Assembly (NCBI RefSeq): GCF_020150815.1
Contig: NZ_CP083723.1
Span: 868,001 to 932,000, forward strand
DNA length: 64,000 bases
Origin: Haloprofundus salilacus
Lineage (GTDB): Archaea > Halobacteriota > Halobacteria > Halobacteriales > Haloferacaceae
Direction: 5' to 3'
Below the pieces are notes generated by a model, which saw only the letters and a program-made list of their open reading frames with translations, had not been told where the DNA came from and did not search any database. The position numbers were made by a program, and so were the translations under genes. Position 1 is the stretch's first letter; each line of letters begins with the position of its first letter. Below, in pieces: positions 8,232 to 17,355 of this stretch.

Positions 8232-9386
8232 ATGAACGGTCGAACACGAGAGTATCTTCGGGGCCGCTTCGGCGACTACTACCGGAGCGCAACGCTGTCG
8301 CTCCCGCCCGCGGCCGACGAGCGCGAGTGGGGACACATCCCTTGGACCGCGGGCGGGACGACGATGGTTCGCCACCAGTCGCTGCTCGATGTCGGCGACC
8401 TCGGCGACTTCCTCGCCCGCGAGTCCCCCCGCCACGTCTACTTCTCGGCGGCGCGCTACGCCGACCCCGGCGCGAACGAGATGGACGAGAAGGGCTGGCG
8501 CGGCGCGGACCTCGTGTTCGACCTCGACGCCGACCACTTACCCGGCGTCGACCCGGAGGCGACGAGTTACGCCGAGATGCTCGCCGACTGCAAGGACGCG
8601 CTGCTCCGCCTGCTGGCGTTTCTGGAGGACGACTTCGCGTTCTCGGAGATGGAGACCGTCTTCTCGGGTGGGCGGGGCTACCACGTCCACGTCCGCGACG
8701 AATCAGTTCAAGAACTCGACAGCGAGGCGCGGCGCGAAATCGTCGACTACGTCCGCGCCATCGACCTCGACGTCGACGGGCTGATGGAGAAGCGGCCGAA
8801 CGAGACGGGGACGCTCCGAGACACCCTCCGGACCGAAGGAGGGTGGGGCGCTCGGACGCACGAGGCGCTGCTCGCGCTGGCCGACGACCTCGAATCCGAG
8901 GACAGAGAGGCCGCGCTGAACCGACTCCGGGAGTTCGACGGCGTCGGCGAGAAGACGTCGAAGAAACTCCTCAAAGCGTTCGAGACGAACCGAGACGCCA
9001 TCGAATCGGGGAACATGGAGGCGGGGACGGCGAAGACGTTGGTGAAGAAGATCGCCCGCGAAGTCGTCGCCGACCAGACCGCGCCCATCGACGAGCCCGT
9101 GACGACCGACGTGCGCCGCCTCATCCGCCTGCCGGGGAGCCTCCACGGCGGGTCGTCGCTCGTCGTGACGACGCTCGACCGCGACGAAGTCGAAGGGTTC
9201 GAACCGCTTCGGGACGCGGTCCCCGGGCGGTTCACGCGCCGGGACATCACCGTCGACCTCCCCGAACCGGCGGTCGTCGAATTCGGCGGGGAAACGACTA
9301 AGCTATCAGCGGGAGAGAATACGGTGAACGAGAGCGTCGGCGTCTTCCTGATGACGCGCGGGGCGGCGGAGAAAGCCAGAGAATGA
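8232..9386 (+). CDS. priS: DNA primase small (catalytic) subunit
   Basis: 384 residues. The catalytic subunit of archaeal/eukaryotic primase, which makes RNA or DNA primers for replication together with PriL (not in this window). The metal-binding motif FDLDADH is at 96-102, with the paired Asp residues expected in the active site. The following FSGGRGYHVHV segment carries the conserved SGGxGxHxxV motif, and RRLIRLPGSLHG near 295-306 is also typical. A TTTATC element at about 8200-8206 fits a leaderless start at 8232. The gene overlaps the GINS gene by four bases (ATGA), so the two replisome subunits are coupled. Confidence 0.95.
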   Translation: MNGRTREYLRGRFGDYYRSATLSLPPAADEREWGHIPWTAGGTTMVRHQSLLDVGDLGDFLARESPRHVYFSAARYADPGANEMDEKGWRGADLVFDLDADHLPGVDPEATSYAEMLADCKDALLRLLAFLEDDFAFSEMETVFSGGRGYHVHVRDESVQELDSEARREIVDYVRAIDLDVDGLMEKRPNETGTLRDTLRTEGGWGARTHEALLALADDLESEDREAALNRLREFDGVGEKTSKKLLKAFETNRDAIESGNMEAGTAKTLVKKIAREVVADQTAPIDEPVTTDVRRLIRLPGSLHGGSSLVVTTLDRDEVEGFEPLRDAVPGRFTRRDITVDLPEPAVVEFGGETTKLSAGENTVNESVGVFLMTRGAAEKARE

Positions 9387-10321
9387 ACTTAGACGAACTC
9401 AGAACGGTCCAGTCGAAAGAGCGCCGAAAGGACAGCCTCCAGCAGCTCCGCGACAGCTTCTACGCCGACGTCGCCGACTACATCGCCGGACTGAAAGCCG
9501 AGCGGAAACGCGCCGCAGAGGAAGCCGACGACCCCTTCTCCTCGCCCGAGGTCGGCCGACTCACCGACGAGATAGAGACGGCCGAGGAAGTCGTCGAGGC
9601 CGTATACGAACGCCGCGTCGGCAAGGTGGTCAAACTCGCCAGCTTTGCCGCCGCCGACATGCCCGTCGACGAGGACGGCTTCACGAACGAAGAGCGGGTG
9701 TTGTTCGAGGACCTCGTGGGGCGTATCGAGCGCAACAAGTCGACGGTGCTCGACATCCTCTCGGGGAAACGCGCCACTCAGGCCGAGCGCGACGCCGCGC
9801 GGTCGAAGGCCGCTGACCCCGACCCGGCCGCCACCGACGCGGGGCCTGCAGCCGACGCGACGCCGGACGTGGTTTCCGACGCCCGCGACTCCCCCGAGAG
9901 CGGGACTGTCGAACCCTCGTCGGGTTCGCCCGACGGTGTTCTCGCTGACGCGATGGGCGAGAGCGGTGGGTCGACGGACGAGGCGTCGGCAGGAAACCCG
10001 TCGTCGGACACCCAGACGACCGACGCGGAGTCGACGCCCGCCCGAACCGAGTCCGAGGCGACGGCCGACGACTCGACGCAGGCGGTTCCGCCGAACGCCC
10101 CGAACCCGGACGTGGCGGATGAGTCCGCTGACGAGGGGGCAACCGACGCCGACGCGGAGACGGACATCGAGCGAATGACGGTCCGAATCACGCAGGACGT
10201 CGGCTCCATCTTCGGCGTCGACGAGCGCGAGTACGATCTCGCCGCCGAGGACGTGGTGACGCTGCCGACGACGAACGCCGAACCGCTGTTGGCCCGCGAC
10301 GCCGCCGAGCGGTTGGACTGA
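9383..10321 (+). CDS. GINS complex subunit (Gins51/15-type) with a long acidic linker
   Basis: 312 residues. GINS bridges MCM helicase and other replisome parts, forming the CMG-like unwinding complex. The first about 135 residues are helical (LRTVQSKERRKDSL at the start, then the VLFEDLVGRIERNKSTVLDIL region), matching the GINS A domain. Residues about 140-265 are a low-complexity linker rich in Asp, Ala, Thr, Ser, Glu and Pro. The last about 45 residues (TVRITQDVGSIFGVDEREYD and on) form the small beta-rich B domain. It overlaps priS by four bases. The stop is 49 bases before the next gene, which has its own promoter. Confidence 0.88.
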   Translation: MNLDELRTVQSKERRKDSLQQLRDSFYADVADYIAGLKAERKRAAEEADDPFSSPEVGRLTDEIETAEEVVEAVYERRVGKVVKLASFAAADMPVDEDGFTNEERVLFEDLVGRIERNKSTVLDILSGKRATQAERDAARSKAADPDPAATDAGPAADATPDVVSDARDSPESGTVEPSSGSPDGVLADAMGESGGSTDEASAGNPSSDTQTTDAESTPARTESEATADDSTQAVPPNAPNPDVADESADEGATDADAETDIERMTVRITQDVGSIFGVDEREYDLAAEDVVTLPTTNAEPLLARDAAERLD

Positions 10322-10370
10322 CGCGACCCGAAGCCACAAACGGTTTTTACGCGCGCTGCGAGAATCGACC

Positions 10371-10829
10371 ATGCTCTCAGTCGGCGACGACGCCCCCGAC
10401 TTCGAACTGCCCGACCAAGACGGCGAGACGGTATCGCTCTCGCAGTTCTCGGGCGACCGAGTGGTACTCTACTTCTACCCGCGAGCGGACACGCCGGGCT
10501 GTACGACCGAAGCCTGCGGGTTCCGCGACAGCATCGACGAGTTCGAAGAACGAGGCGTCCACGTCCTCGGAGTCAGCGACGACCCGGTGGCAGACCTCGA
10601 AGCGTTCGTCGAGGAGTACGACCTTCCGTTCCGCCTGCTCTCGGACGAGTCGGGAGAAGTCGCCGCTGCCTACGACTCCTACGGCGAGAAGAACATGTTC
10701 GGTAACACCTTCGACGGCGTCTTCCGCAACACCTACGTCGTCGGTTCGGACGGAACCATCGAGCGCGCCTACGAGGGCGTCTCGCCGGAGGGCCACGCCG
10801 AGGCCATCCTCGACGACATCGGCGCGTAG
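10371..10829 (+). CDS. bcp: Peroxiredoxin, BCP/PrxQ type
   Basis: 152 residues, the usual length for a BCP-type peroxiredoxin, a thiol peroxidase of the cytoplasm. The active-site motif PRADTPGCTTEACGF at 37-51 has the peroxidatic Cys44 and a second Cys49 five residues later, the 2-Cys arrangement of PrxQ enzymes. The upstream Asp-rich region (VGDDAPDFELPDQDG) is the normal family start. A GTTTTTACG element at about 10342-10350 lies 25 bases before the ATG, so the gene has its own promoter rather than relying on the priS-GINS operon. It converges on the EamA transporter gene 17 bases away. Confidence 0.93.
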   Translation: MLSVGDDAPDFELPDQDGETVSLSQFSGDRVVLYFYPRADTPGCTTEACGFRDSIDEFEERGVHVLGVSDDPVADLEAFVEEYDLPFRLLSDESGEVAAAYDSYGEKNMFGNTFDGVFRNTYVVGSDGTIERAYEGVSPEGHAEAILDDIGA

Positions 10830-10846
10830 CGTTCGATTTGCGGTTC

Positions 10847-11788
10847 TCAGCGGAACAACCCGACGACGGCGCGGACACCCGCGCGCATCTTCGGGAGTTC
10901 GTCGATTAGCGTCTTGTACTTCACCAGCGCGAACCCGACGAAGACGAGCAGAAAGCCGCCGACTGTCGCCGGAGTGATTCGCTCGCTCAGAAGCGCCCAC
11001 CCGAGCAGCGTCGCCACCACGGGCACGATGTAGGCGACGAGGTTCGCCTGGAACGGACCCTGCCGTTCGAGCAGGTCGAAGTAGATGGAGTACGCGAGGG
11101 CGCTGGCGAAGAGACCCAAGAACACGAGCGCAGCGACGGTATCGGCCGAGAGAGACGGCGATGGAACGCCCTCGACGGCGAGACTACTCGCGTGGATGAC
11201 GACCGCGCCGAGGCCCATCGACCACGCGGTGACCGCGACGCTCGGCGTCTGCGCGTCGGCGCGGCGGACGAGAACGCTCCCGAGCGAGACGGCGACGGCT
11301 GCCCCGAAGACGATTGCGACGCCGAGCGCGTCGCTGGAGAGTCCGCCGCCGGAGAGAAGCGACGGGTCGGCGACGATGACGACGCCCACGAGGCCGAGGA
11401 GGACGCCGACGTAGCCTCTCGCGTCGAGACTGACACCGCCGACGAGCAGGGCGGCGAACGCCGTCGTCAGAATCGGGTTGAGACTGTAAACGATGGAGGC
11501 GATGCTTCCGGTCGTCTGCGTCTGGCCGACGAACAGCAGCGCGTTGTTGGCGGCGACGATGAACAGCGCGCTGGCGGCGATTGCGGTGAAATCGCCGCGG
11601 CTACGCGGAATCGGGTCGTCGACGCGGAGCGCGGCGTAGCCGAGCAGCACCACCGCGGCGACGTCGAAGCGCAGCGCCGCGAACAGCACGGGCGGAAGGT
11701 CCCGCAGACCGACTTCGATGGCGACGAACGACCCGCCCCACAGCGTCGAGAGCAGGAGGAAGAGTCCAATGTCTCGGTATCGGGACAC
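10847..11788 (-). CDS. EamA-family (drug/metabolite) transporter
   Basis: 313 residues with ten hydrophobic helices in two homologous EamA halves (about 5-140 and 155-290). The first half starts with LLLSTLWGGSFVAIEVGLRDLPP, and each half ends with a helix containing the family pattern (for example GVLLGLVGVVIV and GGFLLVFVGFALV). Such proteins export or import amino acids, nucleosides or other metabolites. The substrate cannot be inferred. The start codon is GTG at 11788. No gene upstream is close enough for an operon, and the gene lies downstream of cdc48 on the same strand with a 371-base gap. Confidence 0.85.
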   Translation of the reverse strand: MSRYRDIGLFLLLSTLWGGSFVAIEVGLRDLPPVLFAALRFDVAAVVLLGYAALRVDDPIPRSRGDFTAIAASALFIVAANNALLFVGQTQTTGSIASIVYSLNPILTTAFAALLVGGVSLDARGYVGVLLGLVGVVIVADPSLLSGGGLSSDALGVAIVFGAAVAVSLGSVLVRRADAQTPSVAVTAWSMGLGAVVIHASSLAVEGVPSPSLSADTVAALVFLGLFASALAYSIYFDLLERQGPFQANLVAYIVPVVATLLGWALLSERITPATVGGFLLVFVGFALVKYKTLIDELPKMRAGVRAVVGLFR

Positions 11789-12159
11789 ACCGACTGTCGG
11801 CGACCGACGGAAAAGAGGCTGTCCGTCCGGGCGGGCGTCGCCGGTTTCGGACGGTCTCGAAAGAGAAACTGATTAATACGGCGACTGGTTCCGTTCGGGT
11901 CGGAACCGTCGTCGCTCGTCGCGTCGAGATTGTAGACGGACTCGGCGCGGAGCGGGACCCCCGAGCGCGACACCCCACAATCGGTAGTGGCGTCACTGTC
12001 GGGACACACCTCGTTTCCGATGAAATGAACTATCGTTACGTTTATTATTTTACGAAATCGGCGGCGGGGTGCGGCCGTCCGATGTCGACCGCGAGAAGAG
12101 ACCAAGAGCGCGAGAACGAGCGGCTGGAAGCGGAGAGCGGAAAGAGAGGCCGAACGAGA
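11789..12159. other. Intergenic stretch between EamA gene and cdc48, no gene seen
   Basis: No coding frame with haloarchaeal protein character was found on either strand. The cdc48 side has an AT-rich patch at about 12029-12055 (a run of T/A around ACGTTTATTATTTTACG) that could be a promoter or an unwound terminator region. The EamA side holds a weak promoter-like element on the minus strand near 11805-11815. The 12-base word TCGGGACACACC occurs twice (11780-11791 and 11998-12009, give or take one base), the first copy covering the GTG start of the transporter. Confidence 0.4.
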
Positions 12160-14421
12160 CTACTGAAACGTTCGGCTCATCTCGTCGGACTTGCGCTCGA
12201 TGTCGGCGGTGCCGAAGCGCTGTTCGATCTCGTCGTAGCGCTCGCGCGTCTCTTGGGTCACGCTCGGACTGACCTGTTCGAGTCCTTCCTCGAAGTGGTC
12301 CATTGTGATGCGGACGTTGCCGACGGAGTCGTCGACTTCCTCGCGCGTGACGCTCCGGATGAACTCCCGACTGGCGGCCATCGCCGCCTCGCGGGCGAGC
12401 GCTTCGAGGTCGGCGCCGACGTAGCCCTCGGTGCGGCGGGCGATTCTGTCGAGGTCCACGTCGTCGGCCAGCGGTTTGTGCTGGGTGTGGACGCCCAGAA
12501 TCTTCCGGCGCGCCTCCTCGTCGGGCACCGGCACGTGGACGTGCCGGTCGAGTCGACCCGGGCGCAAGAGCGCTGAGTCGATGAGGTCCGGCCGGTTCGT
12601 CGTCGCGACGACGACCACGTCTTCGAGCGCTTCGAGACCGTCTAACTCGGTCAGGAGCTGGGAGACGACGCGCTCGGAGACGCCCGAGTCGCCGCTGTTG
12701 CGGCCGCGTTCGGTCGCGATGGCGTCTATCTCGTCGAAGAACACCACCGTCGGGGCGTTCTCGCGGGCCTTGCTGAACACTTCGCGGACGCCCTTCTCGG
12801 ACTCGCCGACGAACTTGTTCAGCAGTTCAGGCCCTTTCACCGAGATAAAGTTCGACTCGGACTCGTTGGCGACGGCTTTCGCCAGCAGCGTCTTGCCGGT
12901 TCCGGGCGGACCGTACAGCAAGACGCCCTTCGCGGCGGCCATGTCCATCGTCTGGAACACCTCGGGGTACTCTAGCGGCCACTGGATGGTCTCGCGGAGG
13001 CGCTCTTTCGTGTCTTCGAGACCGCCGACGTCCTCCCACGTCACGTCGGGCACCTCGACGAACACCTCGCGGAGTGCGGAGGGTTCGATGCCCTTCAGCG
13101 CCTCGCGGAAGTCGCTCTCGGTGACCTGCAGCGACTGGAGCACCTCGGCGTCTATCTCCTCGGCGTCGAGGTCCAACTCCGGACGGATGCGCCGGAGCGC
13201 GGTCATCGCCGATTCCTTGGCGAGCGATTCGAGGTCAGCGCCGACGAAGCCGTGAGTGTTGTCGGCGTACACGTCGAGGTCGATGCCGTCGGCCAGCGGC
13301 ATGTTCCGCGTGTGGACCTGCAGGATCTCCTTGCGGCCATCGCGGTCCGGCACGCCGATCTCGATCTCGCGGTCGAAGCGCCCGCCGCGGCGAAGCGCCG
13401 GGTCGATGGCGTCGACGCGGTTGGTCGCGCCGATGACGACGACCTGACCGCGCTCTTCGAGACCATCCATCAGCGAGAGTAGTTGCGCCACCACGCGGCG
13501 CTCGACGTCGCCGCCCGCCTCCTCGCGCTTGGCGGCGATGGAGTCGAGCTCGTCCATGAAGATAATGGCGGGCGCGTCCTCGGTGGCCTCCTCGAATACG
13601 TCGCGCAGTTGCTCTTCGGACTCGCCGTAATACTTCGACATGATCTCCGGCCCGGAGATGGTGTGGAACTCGGCGTCGATCTCGTTGGCGACGGCTTTCG
13701 CGATGAGCGTCTTACCGGTCCCCGGCGGCCCGTGCAGCAGCACGCCTTTCGGCGGTTCGATACCGAGGCGTTTGAACAGCTCCGGGTGGCGCATCGGCAG
13801 TTCGATCATCTCGCGGACCTGTTCGAGTTCGCCTTCGAGACCGCCGATGTCCTCGTACGTCACGTCGGGACCGGAGCCAGAGCCGCCGCTGGCACCTTCG
13901 CGGATCTGCTCGGCGGGCTTCTCGCTTATCTCGACCGTCGTCGAGTCGTTGATGACGACCGTTCCCGACGGCTGCGTCGACGCGATCTTCAGCGGCACCG
14001 CCTGGCTCTGGTTCGACATGAAGCCGAAGCCGAGCGGGAGGCGTACCGTCTGGCCCGTGGTTACGGGGTGACCGCCGAGCTCGCGGCGGATGAGCGCGTC
14101 GATGTTCCCGCGGATGCCGAGGCGCTGCGGGAGGGCGACGGTGACCCGCTGGGCGGGCTTCACGTCTGCTTTTTCGACCGTCACGCGGTCGTCGATGCCG
14201 ACGTTCGCCTGCTGGCGGAGTCGGCCGTCGATGCGGATGACTCCCGACCCGCGGTCCTCTGGGTAACCTGGCCAGACGCGGGCGATAGCCGCGCTCTCTC
14301 GGCCTTCGATGCGGATGAAGTCGCCGCCTTCGAGACCCATCTCCTCGGCGACCTGCTTGTCGATGGCGGCCAGACCGCGGCCGGCGTCTTTCTGTTTGAG
14401 TGGTTTGACTGTGAGATTCAT
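12160..14421 (-). CDS. cdc48: AAA+ ATPase Cdc48/VCP with two ATPase domains
   Basis: 753 residues. Archaeal Cdc48/VAT unfoldase, which extracts and unfolds proteins for the proteasome. The N domain (1-180, double-psi barrel plus beta-clam) begins [19 protein letters not shown]1 Walker A GPPGTGKT is at 231-238 and Walker [11 protein letters not shown] at 286-295. D2 Walker A is at 504-511 and Walker [11 protein letters not shown] at 559-568. Arg-finger segments ([24 protein letters not shown]) are present in both. The C-terminal about 25 residues are acidic and end in an aromatic residue as in other archaeal Cdc48s. The ATG overlaps the TGA of the upstream small gene by four bases. Confidence 0.95.
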   Translation of the reverse strand: MNLTVKPLKQKDAGRGLAAIDKQVAEEMGLEGGDFIRIEGRESAAIARVWPGYPEDRGSGVIRIDGRLRQQANVGIDDRVTVEKADVKPAQRVTVALPQRLGIRGNIDALIRRELGGHPVTTGQTVRLPLGFGFMSNQSQAVPLKIASTQPSGTVVINDSTTVEISEKPAEQIREGASGGSGSGPDVTYEDIGGLEGELEQVREMIELPMRHPELFKRLGIEPPKGVLLHGPPGTGKTLIAKAVANEIDAEFHTISGPEIMSKYYGESEEQLRDVFEEATEDAPAIIFMDELDSIAAKREEAGGDVERRVVAQLLSLMDGLEERGQVVVIGATNRVDAIDPALRRGGRFDREIEIGVPDRDGRKEILQVHTRNMPLADGIDLDVYADNTHGFVGADLESLAKESAMTALRRIRPELDLDAEEIDAEVLQSLQVTESDFREALKGIEPSALREVFVEVPDVTWEDVGGLEDTKERLRETIQWPLEYPEVFQTMDMAAAKGVLLYGPPGTGKTLLAKAVANESESNFISVKGPELLNKFVGESEKGVREVFSKARENAPTVVFFDEIDAIATERGRNSGDSGVSERVVSQLLTELDGLEALEDVVVVATTNRPDLIDSALLRPGRLDRHVHVPVPDEEARRKILGVHTQHKPLADDVDLDRIARRTEGYVGADLEALAREAAMAASREFIRSVTREEVDDSVGNVRITMDHFEEGLEQVSPSVTQETRERYDEIEQRFGTADIERKSDEMSRTFQ

Positions 14422-14669
14422 TTTCGGACCGTTATCGTCAGTACACCGTTGTTGGTCTCAACTGTTGCGTCCGCTCCGGGGAGTTCGAACTCGAACTCGG
14501 TTTCCGTCGCTTGGTCGCCGTGGTCGACGACGACGATGGCCGTCGTTCCAACCACGTCCACGTCGATGGCATCGTCGGCCACGCCGAGTTCGGCGGCGAT
14601 GACCCAACTGTCGTCGTACTCGTATCGGCGGATAAACCGTTCACCGCCAGCTGATTGTTGAAGATTCAT
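14418..14669 (-). CDS. Small Hsp20-like beta-sandwich protein (DUF7127-like)
   Basis: 83 residues, encoded immediately upstream of cdc48 and overlapping it by four bases (ATGA). The C-terminal part reads [20 protein letters not shown], closely resembling the end of alpha-crystallin domains, where a Leu-Pro and a NGVLTI motif close the sandwich. It is too short for a full Hsp20 (about 140 residues) and lacks the flanking oligomerisation arms. From memory this matches a haloarchaeal family called DUF7127. The coupling suggests a Cdc48 partner, substrate adaptor or co-regulated chaperone, but that is inference from position. The start at 14669 fits a transcript start about 12 bases upstream. Confidence 0.8.
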   Translation of the reverse strand: MNLQQSAGGERFIRRYEYDDSWVIAAELGVADDAIDVDVVGTTAIVVVDHGDQATETEFEFELPGADATVETNNGVLTITVRK

Positions 14670-14678
14670 TGGGCGATT

Positions 14679-14712
14679 CCTAACCCCAAGTTAGGCATCT
14701 AGACTTATAAAT
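14679..14712 (-). promoter_or_regulatory. Promoter and palindromic operator candidate of the Hsp20-like/cdc48 operon
   Basis: On the minus strand a strong TATA box ATTTATAAG lies at 14704-14712. Between it and the start codon sits a perfect inverted repeat, CCTAAC and GTTAGG around five bases (14679-14695), which covers the expected transcript start near 14681. A protein bound there would block initiation. Symmetry and spacing are read directly, the regulator is unknown. Confidence 0.5.
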
Positions 14713-14936
14713 GTTTCTGCGGCGTAATCGCAGTACAGCGACTGGATTGAATGTGAACGGTTGAATTGTAGTTCACACCTGTGTGATGGTTCGGACAGCG
14801 GAGAGGGGGAGCCGAATTCCCCCGGCGAATCTACCCTGACGGCCCGCCGCTCTCGCGTGGTCCGCTCCGCTCGCAAAGTCCAGTAGAGGTTCGATGCGGG
14901 CGTGTGTTTATCACCGGAGCCACGAAAGCACGTCGC

Positions 14937-15734
14937 ATGGAGCAACTCTCACATCACGGCCGTCGGACGGCCTACCGAGTGTCGGACCGCGTCGACGCGG
15001 ACAGTTCCGACGGTGCAAGCGGCGCAGGACTGCTGTGCATCCACGGCAGCGGCGGTTCGCACGGCGTCTGGAAATCGCAGTTCAGACTCGCGGACGACCG
15101 CCACGTCGCCGCGCTGGATTTGAGCGGGCACGGCGAGAGCGACGACGCAGACGCCGACGCCGGCTACGAGACGCTCTCGGTGTACGTCGCCGACGTCGTC
15201 GCCGTCGCCGAGGAGACCGACTGCCGAGTGCTCGTCGGCAACTCCCTCGGCGGCGCGGTGGCGATGCAGGCCGCGCTCGACCGGGAACTCGACCTGGACG
15301 CGCTCGTGTTAACGGGGACGGGGGCGAAACTCACCGTCCTCGACGATCTGTTGGTGTGGCTCGAGGAGGACTTCGACCGCGCCGTCGAGTTCCTCCACGG
15401 GGAGGACCGCCTGTTCCACGACACCGACGAGCGCTATCTCGACCTCTCGCGGGAGGCGATGCGCGAGGCCGGGCAGGCAGTCACCCGCCGCGACTTCCTG
15501 AGCTGTCACCGCTTCGACGTGCGTGACCGCCTCTCGGAGGTCGAGGTGCCGACGCTCGCCGTCGTCGGCGAACACGACAAACTGACGCCGTCGTGGTACC
15601 ACGAGTTCCTCGCCGACGAGATTCCCGACGCCAAGATGGTCACCGTCGACGACGCCGCGCATCTGGCGATGCTAGAGCAACCGGCGGCGTTCAACGACGC
15701 GGTTTCGGGGTTCTTGGATGGGTGGGGGCTATAG
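14937..15734 (+). CDS. Alpha/beta-hydrolase fold enzyme
   Basis: 265 residues. Core features: LLCIHGSGGSHGVW (oxyanion-loop HG motif, near 34-47), DLSGHGES (near 62), the nucleophile elbow VGNSLGGAVA (Ser near residue 103) and the late acid and base segments VVGEHDKLTP and VDDAAHLAMLEQP (Asp and His of the triad). Substrate unknown; members include esterases, lactonases and C-C hydrolases. The frame is open upstream to a GTG at 14904, but the GTGTTTATC there is a good TATA element placed about 27 bases before ATG 14937, so the shorter leaderless form is preferred. Confidence 0.85.
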   Translation: MEQLSHHGRRTAYRVSDRVDADSSDGASGAGLLCIHGSGGSHGVWKSQFRLADDRHVAALDLSGHGESDDADADAGYETLSVYVADVVAVAEETDCRVLVGNSLGGAVAMQAALDRELDLDALVLTGTGAKLTVLDDLLVWLEEDFDRAVEFLHGEDRLFHDTDERYLDLSREAMREAGQAVTRRDFLSCHRFDVRDRLSEVEVPTLAVVGEHDKLTPSWYHEFLADEIPDAKMVTVDDAAHLAMLEQPAAFNDAVSGFLDGWGL

Positions 15735-15801
15735 CTGGATGCGACGCGACGAGCCGAACTGATTCGTTGCACCGCGAGCGAGTGAAACGAGCGAGTGGGC
15801 C

Positions 15802-16089
15802 GTCGTCGGAACTGCGTCCCGAAGTGCCCGAAAATCGCAGAGCAATTTTCGGCCGACGACTGAACGGAGTCCTCGCGAACGGGGTGAGCGAGGGCACGGG
15901 AGAGCGTAGCTCTCTCGGAGCGAATGCAGTGAGCAAAGTGAAGGAGGAGTGTCTTCGTGAGCGGACGAAGGCTCGTCAGAGCTCCGCTCTGACGGTGCTT
16001 TTGGTGCGACAGCAGACGCTTTGCGTCTGCTAAGCCTTCGCGGTTTTACCGCAAAGACAGCTTTTGTCGAGGAGCGGCGAAGCTGCTCC
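15802..16089. repeat. Cluster of tight hairpins (three-base loops) with no gene
   Basis: This gene-free stretch contains a series of near-perfect inverted repeats. Arms CCGAAAATCGC/GCAATTTTCGG (15828-15852) are nested in a GTCGTCGG/CCGACGAC outer stem (15802-15860). GAGAGC/GCTCTC around GTA is at 15900-15914. GTCAGAGC/GCTCTGAC around TCC is at 15975-15993. GCAGACGC/GCGTCTGC around TTT is at 16012-16030. GCGGT/ACCGC around TTT is at 16040-16052. GGAGCGGC/GCTGCTCC around GAA, with one wobble, is at 16071-16089. It lies between the ends of two convergent genes. The bases before it (15768-15800) are the GCGAGTG-type low-complexity sequence frequent in haloarchaea. Confidence 0.7.
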
Positions 16090-16107
16090 GCAGCGTAAAG
16101 GATGCGT

Positions 16108-16917
16108 TCAGTAGAGTTCGTCCAACTCTTCTTCCACGTGGCTGTGCTCCTTGGCCGGGAAATCGCCGTTTTCGACCGCCTCGCGGTACGACGAGATCGC
16201 GGACACCATCTCCGCGCGCACGTCGCCGAACTGCGTGGCGAACGGGGGCGTGTAGTCGCTCAGCCCGAGCACGTCGTCGACAACGAGCACCTGTCCGTCG
16301 CAGTCCGGTCCCGCGCCGATGCCAATGATCGGAATCTCCAATTCGTCGGTGACGCGGGCGGCGAGGTTCGCGGGGACGTGTTCGAGGACGAGCGAGAACG
16401 CGCCCGCCTCCTCGTGGGCGCGGGCGAGTTCGAGAATCTCTTTGGCCGCCTCCGGGGAGGTACCCTGTCGGGCGTAGCCGACCGACTTCACCTGTTGCGG
16501 TGTCAGCCCGAGATGTGCCATCACCGGGATACCGAGTTGCGCGAGCCGTTCGGTGAGTTCGACGGTGTGCGGACCGCTCTCCAGCTTCACCGCGTCGGCG
16601 TCGGCTTCCTTGAGCATCCGGCCGCAGTTCTCGATGCTTTCGGCGTCGTCGACGCCGAAGGAGAGAAACGGCATGTCTGCGACGACGAGCGCGTCCTCGG
16701 TGGCGCGGGCGACCGCACCCGTCCGACTCGCCACTTCCTCGACGGTCACCGGGAGCGTCGACTCGTAGCCGAGTGCCGTGTTGCCCATGCTGTCGCCGAT
16801 GAGGAGGATGTCGATACCGGTGTCGTCGGCGACGGCTGCCGTCGGCGCGTCGTACGCGGTCAGCATCGTTATCGTCTCCTCGCCCGCCATCGCGCGGATG
16901 TCCCGAACCGTTGGCAT
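16108..16917 (-). CDS. panB: 3-methyl-2-oxobutanoate (ketopantoate) hydroxymethyltransferase
   Basis: 269 residues. First committed enzyme of pantoate/CoA synthesis; transfers a hydroxymethyl group from methylene-tetrahydropterin or folate to ketoisovalerate. Visible motifs: ITMLTAYDAPTA (about 16-27), LLIGDSMGNTALGYEST (metal-binding Asp, about 39-55), DMPFLSFG, KLESG, PVMAHLGLTPQ and GIGAGPDCDGQVLVVDD near the C terminus. Length is standard for PanB. An upstream extension is open, but ATG 16917 begins the normal N terminus (MPTVRDI), with a GTATTTACC element about 25 bases upstream. Single gene, convergent with the hydrolase across the hairpin cluster. Confidence 0.93.
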   Translation of the reverse strand: MPTVRDIRAMAGEETITMLTAYDAPTAAVADDTGIDILLIGDSMGNTALGYESTLPVTVEEVASRTGAVARATEDALVVADMPFLSFGVDDAESIENCGRMLKEADADAVKLESGPHTVELTERLAQLGIPVMAHLGLTPQQVKSVGYARQGTSPEAAKEILELARAHEEAGAFSLVLEHVPANLAARVTDELEIPIIGIGAGPDCDGQVLVVDDVLGLSDYTPPFATQFGDVRAEMVSAISSYREAVENGDFPAKEHSHVEEELDELY

Positions 16918-17078
16918 ACCCGGCGTTGGCGCGCCTGAAGGTAAATACGTACGCCTATCGGTCGAGCTGTCAAGCGAAACGGGAGACGGAAGCGAAACGG
17001 GGGAGAAGAAGAGCCGAGACGGGAGGCGGGAGTGTCGCAAACCGGCACGCATTAAGGGTCTCGCGCGAACGTTCGCGC

Positions 17079-17354
17079 GTGCAACCCGTCGAGCGCTCGA
17101 ACCCCGAAGGTGTCGACTTCGGGTGGGTGATGCAGGTGACGTTCGTCACGACGATTCTCGTCGGCGCGCCGGTCGTCGCCGCGCTGTCGACGACCGTCGC
17201 GTTGCCGACGTGGGAGTCGCGCGTCTCCTTCGCCGTCCGCGTCGGCGCGATTATCTGGATTCTCGTCGCGCTCGGCGTCTACGCGTACGCCCGGCGGACG
17301 GAGGCGGGCGACGGCGGGTCGAAGGCGCGAAAGTCGGACGATTCGTCGGAGTGA
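17079..17354 (+). CDS. Small two-span membrane protein (DUF5822-like)
   Basis: 91 residues starting at GTG 17079. The N-terminal segment QPVERSNPEGVDFGWVMQV is followed by two hydrophobic helices (about 18-38 and 46-70) and a charged tail rich in Lys, Asp, Ser and Glu. The GWVMQVTF start of the first helix resembles a haloarchaeal family I know as DUF5822. A CATTAAGG element at about 17050-17056 lies 27 bases upstream, so a leaderless GTG start is preferred over a longer frame. It ends one base before the convergent HAD gene. Function unknown. Confidence 0.75.
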   Translation: MQPVERSNPEGVDFGWVMQVTFVTTILVGAPVVAALSTTVALPTWESRVSFAVRVGAIIWILVALGVYAYARRTEAGDGGSKARKSDDSSE

Positions 17355-17355
17355 G

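Noticed and set aside
11780..12010. Duplicated 12-base word TCGGGACACACC around the EamA gene start
   Set aside because: Too short and unsupported by any nearby symmetry; one copy covers a start codon, the other leads to a stop after a few codons.
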